Source of the DNA: Deltaproteobacteria bacterium
GTDB lineage: Bacteria > Desulfobacterota > Desulfovibrionia > Desulfovibrionales > Desulfovibrionaceae
Length of the DNA: 9,387 nt
Assembly (NCBI GenBank): GCA_025350085.1
Contig: JANXYI010000414.1
Coordinates: 1 to 9,387, forward strand
Direction of reading: 5' to 3'
Shown here in pieces: positions 6,217-9,387 of the stretch. The notes under the pieces were generated by a model, which saw only the letters and a list, made by a program, of their open reading frames with translations, ran no database searches and was not told where the DNA came from. The translations under genes and the position numbers were made by a program. Position 1 is the stretch's first letter. Each line of letters starts with the position of its first letter.

Positions 6217-6524
6217 TTCCCCTGGCGGCCGGAGCCGCCCCTGGCGTCATCATCTTTGGTCCCGGCGCCCCTGGTCCCGGCGCTCTCTGCCTCGGCGCCC
6301 CTCTGGAGCCGCATGGCTTCGCGGTACACATCGCGGAAGCCCGTGACGATGCCCAGCAGCAGGAAGATGATGAGCAGCCAAGGCTCTGTGCCGAGCCACT
6401 TGTCGAGAAAGTAGCCCATGGCCAACCCGATGAAGGTTGCTGCCACGAGCTGCATCCCGATGGTGGCCACGTTGCCGAAGAGCACCATCGCCTCGGAAGG
6501 CTTGTCCCGCCTGAAAAAGAACAT
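6213..6524 (-). CDS. atpZ: AtpZ-like ATP synthase gene-1 protein
   Basis: A 103-residue membrane protein of the AtpZ/'ATPase gene 1' type, usually the first gene of atp operons and paired with AtpI; AtpZ and AtpI have been linked to Mg2+/Ca2+ handling and to c-ring assembly. Two hydrophobic helices (about 16-39 and 48-63) are joined by the short LDKWLGTEPW turn typical of the family, where a conserved G-x-x-LD-x-x-LGT pattern is visible. The tail after residue 70 is polar and charged (AGTRGAGTKDDDARGG). I chose the ATG at 6524 because GGAG lies about 8 bases upstream and the protein then starts just before the family homology. Alternatives at 6572 (MNVRHGDRR) and 6599 lack a good ribosome binding site. 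It starts the minus-strand operon and overlaps atpI by four bases. Confidence 0.85.
   Translation of the reverse strand: MFFFRRDKPSEAMVLFGNVATIGMQLVAATFIGLAMGYFLDKWLGTEPWLLIIFLLLGIVTGFRDVYREAMRLQRGAEAESAGTRGAGTKDDDARGGSGRQGK
6257..6283. repeat. 12-bp direct repeat in the atpZ 3' end
   Basis: TGGTCCCGGCGC occurs at 6257-6268 and 6272-6283, a 15-base period that keeps the frame and encodes the AGTRG-AGTKD repeat in the polar tail of AtpZ. It is probably a small in-frame duplication. Confidence 0.55.
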
Positions 6525-6564
6525 AGGGAACTCCGGGCGACCCGCGCGCCGGTCGCCATGCCGG

Positions 6565-6582
6565 ACGTTCATTTCTTCACAA
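6565..6582 (-). promoter_or_regulatory. Possible weak Rex site near the atp start of transcription
   Basis: On the minus strand TTGTGAA-GAAA-TGAACGT has one perfect Rex half-site (6582-6576), while the other half matches at only 3 of 7 positions. It would sit at about the start point of transcription from the candidate atpZ promoter, where a repressor would block initiation. Confidence 0.35.
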
Positions 6583-6589
6583 GGAGGAA

Positions 6590-6618
6590 CACCTAGCACA
6601 AGCCCCCTGGGCAGTCAA
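6590..6618 (-). promoter_or_regulatory. Candidate promoter for atpZIBE
   Basis: On the minus strand TTGACT (6618-6613), a 17-base spacer, then TAGGTG (6595-6590) preceded by TGC, which makes an extended -10. The -35 is good and the -10 hexamer poor. Transcription would start near 6583, leaving about a 60-base leader before the chosen atpZ start. Confidence 0.5.
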
Positions 6619-6688
6619 TGCGGTTGCGCGATGCGGCCATCCTTTTTTCGCGATTTTCCGCCTTTCCGGTCCCTTGAACCGCGCCATA

Positions 6689-6717
6689 GTGACATTCGGC
6701 GCCAAAGCACGTACATT
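6689..6717 (+). promoter_or_regulatory. Candidate promoter for the Lon-like protease gene
   Basis: GTGACA (6689-6694; 5 of 6 to TTGACA), a 17-base spacer, then TACATT (6712-6717; 4 of 6 to TATAAT). The start would be near 6724, about 39 bases before the protease ATG. No sigma-32-type pair with proper spacing was found. Confidence 0.55.
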
Positions 6718-6732
6718 TCATGTTGCACGTAC
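6707..6732. repeat. Direct repeat GCACGTAC straddling the protease promoter
   Basis: GCACGTAC is repeated exactly at 6707-6714 and 6725-6732, an 18-base period. The first copy overlaps the candidate -10 and the second covers the expected start of transcription. The arrangement suits a repressor or regulator binding in tandem, but no known consensus is recognised. Confidence 0.45.
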
Positions 6733-6762
6733 TCGTGCCCGACACCCTACACCGGATGGCCC

Positions 6763-9282
6763 ATGCCCCACAAGATCACGAAAACGACCACCGCCAGGAA
6801 CGATCCGGCGCCCCGGCGCTCTACCCGGCCCCTGCCACCCAAAAAGCTGCGCAACCGGCTGGACCCTTTGGACATCCGCCACGCTGACAGCCGCGGCATC
6901 CCCCGCCGAAACAGCCTGGCCGAGTTCCAGCCCCGGGCCATGCAGGCCCTGCGCATGGCGCTGGTCATCCCCGGCAACGAGTACAACGTCTTTCTGGCCG
7001 GGGAGCCGGGCCAGGGCCGCACCCATTTCGTGCGCCAGTTCCTGGCCCCGGAGGCGGCCCGCCGCCCCGTGCCCCCGGACTGGCTGTACCTGCACAACTT
7101 CGACGACCCGGACTGCCCGCGCGCAGTCAGCCTGCCCGCTGGCCAGGGCCGCGCCTTCAAGACCGGACTGTGCAAGGCGCTGTCCGACGTGCGCGCCGCC
7201 ATTGCCGCGCGCTTCGACCAGGAGGCCTACCGCCGCAAGCACGAGACCCTGTTCAAGCGCTTCTCGGCCAAGCGCGACAGCATCTTCAGCAAGATGGAGG
7301 CCACCGCGCGCGGCAAGGGCTTTGCGCTCGACATGGACGACTCCGGCGCGCTGACCATCATGCCGCTCGTGGGCGGCAAGATCATGGGCGACGAGGAATA
7401 CGGGCGCCTGGCCCCGGCCCGGCGGAAGATGCTGAAAAGCAAGGGCGAGCGCCTGCTCCAGGAGATCGGCGTGTTCCTGCGCAAGCTGACCCAGAGCGAG
7501 CAGGGCTTCCGCCAGGGCGAGCTCAAGCTGCACCGCGAGATCGCCCAGGCTGCGCTGACCGAGCATCTGGCCCCCCTGCGCCGCGAGTTTGCCCTGAACG
7601 CGCGGCTCATGGAGCACATGGGCGCGGTGGAGAAGGACATCCTGGAGAACGTGGACAGCTATGTCCCGCGCGACGCGGCCGACGCCACGCCCATCCCTGC
7701 GCCCGGCGGCCAGCCGTCTGGCCCGCACCAGGAGCCCCACGCCCAGGCCCATACCCCGGAGAGCGAGGCCAACTACCGCCACGAGGTCAACCTCTTCGTG
7801 GACAACGGCCGCTACGCCCAGGACAAGGGGGGCGCGCCGGTCATCATCGAGGACCACCCCACGGCCTTCAACCTCCTGGGTTCAATCGAGCGCGAGAGTG
7901 AGCTCGGCGCCTTCTACACGGACTTCACCCTGGTGCGCGCGGGCTCCCTGCACCGCGCCAACGGCGGGTTTTTGATCCTGAACGTGGAGGACCTGCTGGG
8001 CAACCAGGGCTCCTGGGAGGGCCTGCTGCGCGGCCTGCGCCTGGGAAAACTGCGCATGGAGGACCCGGGCGACTCCGAACAGGTGCGTGTGCGCACCATC
8101 GAGCCCGAGCCCATCCCCCTTGACCTGCGTATTATTCTTGTGGGCACGGACGAGGCGTACGAGGCCCTGCTCACGGCCGACGACCGCTTCCGCAAACACT
8201 TCAAGCTCAAGGCCCACCTCCAGAACACGGCCCTGCGCACGGCGGGCAACATCCGCAGCTTCCTGGCGGCCCTGTGCGGCATCATCGAGACGGCCCAGTT
8301 GCCGCCCTTCAGCCGCGAGGCCCTGGCCGGGCTGGTGGACCACGCCAGCCGCCTCGCCGAGGACCAGAAGCGCCTGTCCCTGTCCTTCACCCAGGTGCGC
8401 GCGCGCATGGTCGAGGCTGCGGCCATCGCCCGCATGGACAACCGCGAGCTGGTGGAGGCGTCGGACCTGGCCCGCGCCGTGGCCGAGCACGACTTTCGCG
8501 CCAACCTCTTCGAGGAAGAGTTCATGGCCGACTACGACCGCGAGATCATCAAGGTGGCCACCGGGGGCACGGCCGTGGGCCGGGCCAACGGCCTGTCGGT
8601 GACGCTTTTTGGCGACTACGAGTTCGGCCTGCCGCACCAGATCTCCTGCACCGTGGGCGTGGGCCACGGCGGCATCCTGGACCTGGAGCGCGAGGCCCAG
8701 CTGGGCGGGCCCATCCACACCAAGGGCATGATGATCATCAAGAGCTACCTGGTGCGGCTGTTTGCCCAGGACAAGCCCATCGTGCTCACCGGCAGCCTGT
8801 GCTTCGAGCAGAACTACGCCGGGGTCGAGGGCGACTCGGCCTCGGGCGCGGAGCTGGCGGCGCTTTTGTCCGCCCTGTCCGGCGCGCCCATAGATCTCTC
8901 GCTGGCCTTCACCGGCGCGGTGAGTCAATCCGGGGCCATCATGGCCGTGGGCGGGGTCAGCCGCAAGGTCGAGGGCTTCTTCGAGGTCTGCCGTCGGCGC
9001 GGGCTCACGGGCAGGCAGGGCGTGCTCTTCCCGGCGGACAACGCCGTGCACCTGATGCTGAAAGACGAGGTGGTGGAGGCCGTGGCCGAGGGCCGCTTCC
9101 AGCTCTACCCCGTGGCCACCATCGAGCAGGCCATGACGCTTCTGACCGGCCTGCCCGCAGGGACAAGGCGCAAGGACGGCCGCTACCCGCCGGGCACCCT
9201 CTACCAGATGGTGGACGCCCGCCTGGCCGAGCTGACGCGGCTGGCCGCCAGCGCCGAGAGCCCGCGCAAGAGGAGGGGCTAG
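6763..9282 (+). CDS. Lon-related ATP-dependent protease (AAA_32 + Lon_C type)
   Basis: This 839-residue protein is a soluble AAA+ serine protease of the Lon-related group that includes E. coli YcbZ (LonH). The AAA module has a Walker A variant GEPGQGRT (80-87) with R86 where lysine is usual, a long helical, charged insertion (about 140-300), a Pro/Gly/His-rich stretch (310-335), a Walker B-like GGFLILNVEDLL (401-412; E409/D410), and DDRFRKHF (473-480). The Lon-type protease domain fills about 600-800, with the catalytic pair S692 in GDSASGAE and K735 in GGVSRKVEGFF; the 43-residue spacing equals that of E. coli Lon S679/K722. It lacks the classical Lon N-terminal substrate domain. I chose the ATG at 6763 because earlier in-frame starts give atypical sequence; its upstream GGATGG is a weak ribosome binding site. 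The gene diverges from atpZ and is followed by another gene after three bases. Natural substrates are unknown. Confidence 0.92.
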   Translation: MPHKITKTTTARNDPAPRRSTRPLPPKKLRNRLDPLDIRHADSRGIPRRNSLAEFQPRAMQALRMALVIPGNEYNVFLAGEPGQGRTHFVRQFLAPEAARRPVPPDWLYLHNFDDPDCPRAVSLPAGQGRAFKTGLCKALSDVRAAIAARFDQEAYRRKHETLFKRFSAKRDSIFSKMEATARGKGFALDMDDSGALTIMPLVGGKIMGDEEYGRLAPARRKMLKSKGERLLQEIGVFLRKLTQSEQGFRQGELKLHREIAQAALTEHLAPLRREFALNARLMEHMGAVEKDILENVDSYVPRDAADATPIPAPGGQPSGPHQEPHAQAHTPESEANYRHEVNLFVDNGRYAQDKGGAPVIIEDHPTAFNLLGSIERESELGAFYTDFTLVRAGSLHRANGGFLILNVEDLLGNQGSWEGLLRGLRLGKLRMEDPGDSEQVRVRTIEPEPIPLDLRIILVGTDEAYEALLTADDRFRKHFKLKAHLQNTALRTAGNIRSFLAALCGIIETAQLPPFSREALAGLVDHASRLAEDQKRLSLSFTQVRARMVEAAAIARMDNRELVEASDLARAVAEHDFRANLFEEEFMADYDREIIKVATGGTAVGRANGLSVTLFGDYEFGLPHQISCTVGVGHGGILDLEREAQLGGPIHTKGMMIIKSYLVRLFAQDKPIVLTGSLCFEQNYAGVEGDSASGAELAALLSALSGAPIDLSLAFTGAVSQSGAIMAVGGVSRKVEGFFEVCRRRGLTGRQGVLFPADNAVHLMLKDEVVEAVAEGRFQLYPVATIEQAMTLLTGLPAGTRRKDGRYPPGTLYQMVDARLAELTRLAASAESPRKRRG

Positions 9283-9285
9283 GCC

Positions 9286-9387
9286 ATGTCCAAGTCCTGG
9301 ATCAGGGCCAAGCTGCCCGAGTTCGTGCGCGACATGTTCCGCACCTTCTGCATGGCCTGCAAGGCGCTGGAGGGGCAGTTCACCGCC
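9286..9387 (+). CDS. Unidentified protein, 5' end only
   Basis: The first 34 codons of a gene that runs off the window (begins MSKSWIRAKLPEFVRDMF and continues RTFCMACKALEGQFTA). AGGAGG at 9271-9276, inside the end of the protease gene, lies nine bases before the ATG, and only three bases separate the stop from this start, so the pair is probably one operon. The visible part looks helical and amphipathic, with two cysteines; no signal peptide is seen. I do not recognise it. Confidence 0.75.
   Translation, partial: MSKSWIRAKLPEFVRDMFRTFCMACKALEGQFTA

Noticed and set aside
5020..6414. 464-residue plus-strand ORF opposite atpB, atpI and atpZ
   Set aside because: It lies opposite three membrane-protein genes. 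The His/Asp/Gln-rich product is what the reverse complement of hydrophobic codons gives.
6581..6590. AAGGAGG on the plus strand as a ribosome binding site for a plus-strand gene
   Set aside because: It is followed by AACACCTAG with no start codon at a suitable distance; it overlaps the minus-strand atp leader.
6673..6690. Sigma-32-type heat-shock promoter (CTTGAAC ... CCATAGT)
   Set aside because: The two elements are only about 3 bases apart instead of 11-15.
6713..6728. Sigma-54 promoter with TTGCA at -12
   Set aside because: No GG at the required distance upstream.
6718..7857. 379-residue minus-strand ORF opposite the protease
   Set aside because: Antisense to the AAA domain; no start signals or recognisable motifs.

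Overview
This window looks like chromosomal DNA from a high-GC sulfate-reducing bacterium of the Desulfovibrionales (Desulfovibrio-like). The reasons are the very high third-position GC, the order rex-atpE-atpB-atpI-atpZ (from memory, rex also lies beside atpE/atpB in Desulfovibrio vulgaris), the separation of these Fo genes from the rest of the ATP synthase operon, and a GC-rich 'CCAAAGGGGC...' hairpin of a type I associate with that group. The order is inferred from gene content, not from a marker gene. Nothing in the window looks mobile: I found no insertion sequence, phage gene, tRNA, rRNA or CRISPR array.

Layout on the minus strand, in the direction of transcription. (1) From about 6618 down to 4643 is the operon atpZ-atpI-atpB-atpE, which encodes two assembly or accessory membrane proteins and the a and c subunits of the Fo motor. 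It ends in a strong intrinsic terminator. (2) Next is rex, the NADH/NAD+-sensing repressor. An 18-bp sequence resembling a Rex operator lies between its start codon and the atpE terminator. After rex come a 75-residue unidentified ORF that overlaps the next gene by ATGA, a GT4-like glycosyltransferase, and an exported protein with a Pro/Ala/Lys-rich linker and a C-terminal AMIN-like domain. No terminator is visible between these genes, so they may share a transcript. (3) Last are pstB and phoU, the phosphate-transport ATPase and the phosphate-signalling regulator. They are preceded by a perfect 7+4+7 direct repeat arranged like a Pho box and followed by a long intrinsic terminator. The pstS, pstC and pstA genes are not in the window.

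On the plus strand, divergent from atpZ, is a gene for an 839-residue Lon-like ATP-dependent protease of the AAA_32/Lon_C type (similar to E. coli YcbZ/LonH). It is followed three bases later by the 5' end of an unidentified gene that runs off the window. The 238-bp divergent intergenic region has a plausible sigma-70-type promoter in each direction. An 8-bp direct repeat straddles the protease promoter, and a perfect Rex half-site lies near the inferred atp transcription start.

How the parts fit: the energy-coupling (Fo) genes and the redox sensor are adjacent, and a candidate Rex site lies at rex itself with a weaker one at the atp promoter. This suggests redox control of ATP synthase membrane-sector expression. 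I found no clear new multi-gene system. The most worthwhile unexplained items are the 75-residue ORF coupled to the glycosyltransferase, the putative regulatory repeats, and the unusual c-subunit features. Many long antisense ORFs here are GC-driven shadows and were left out.
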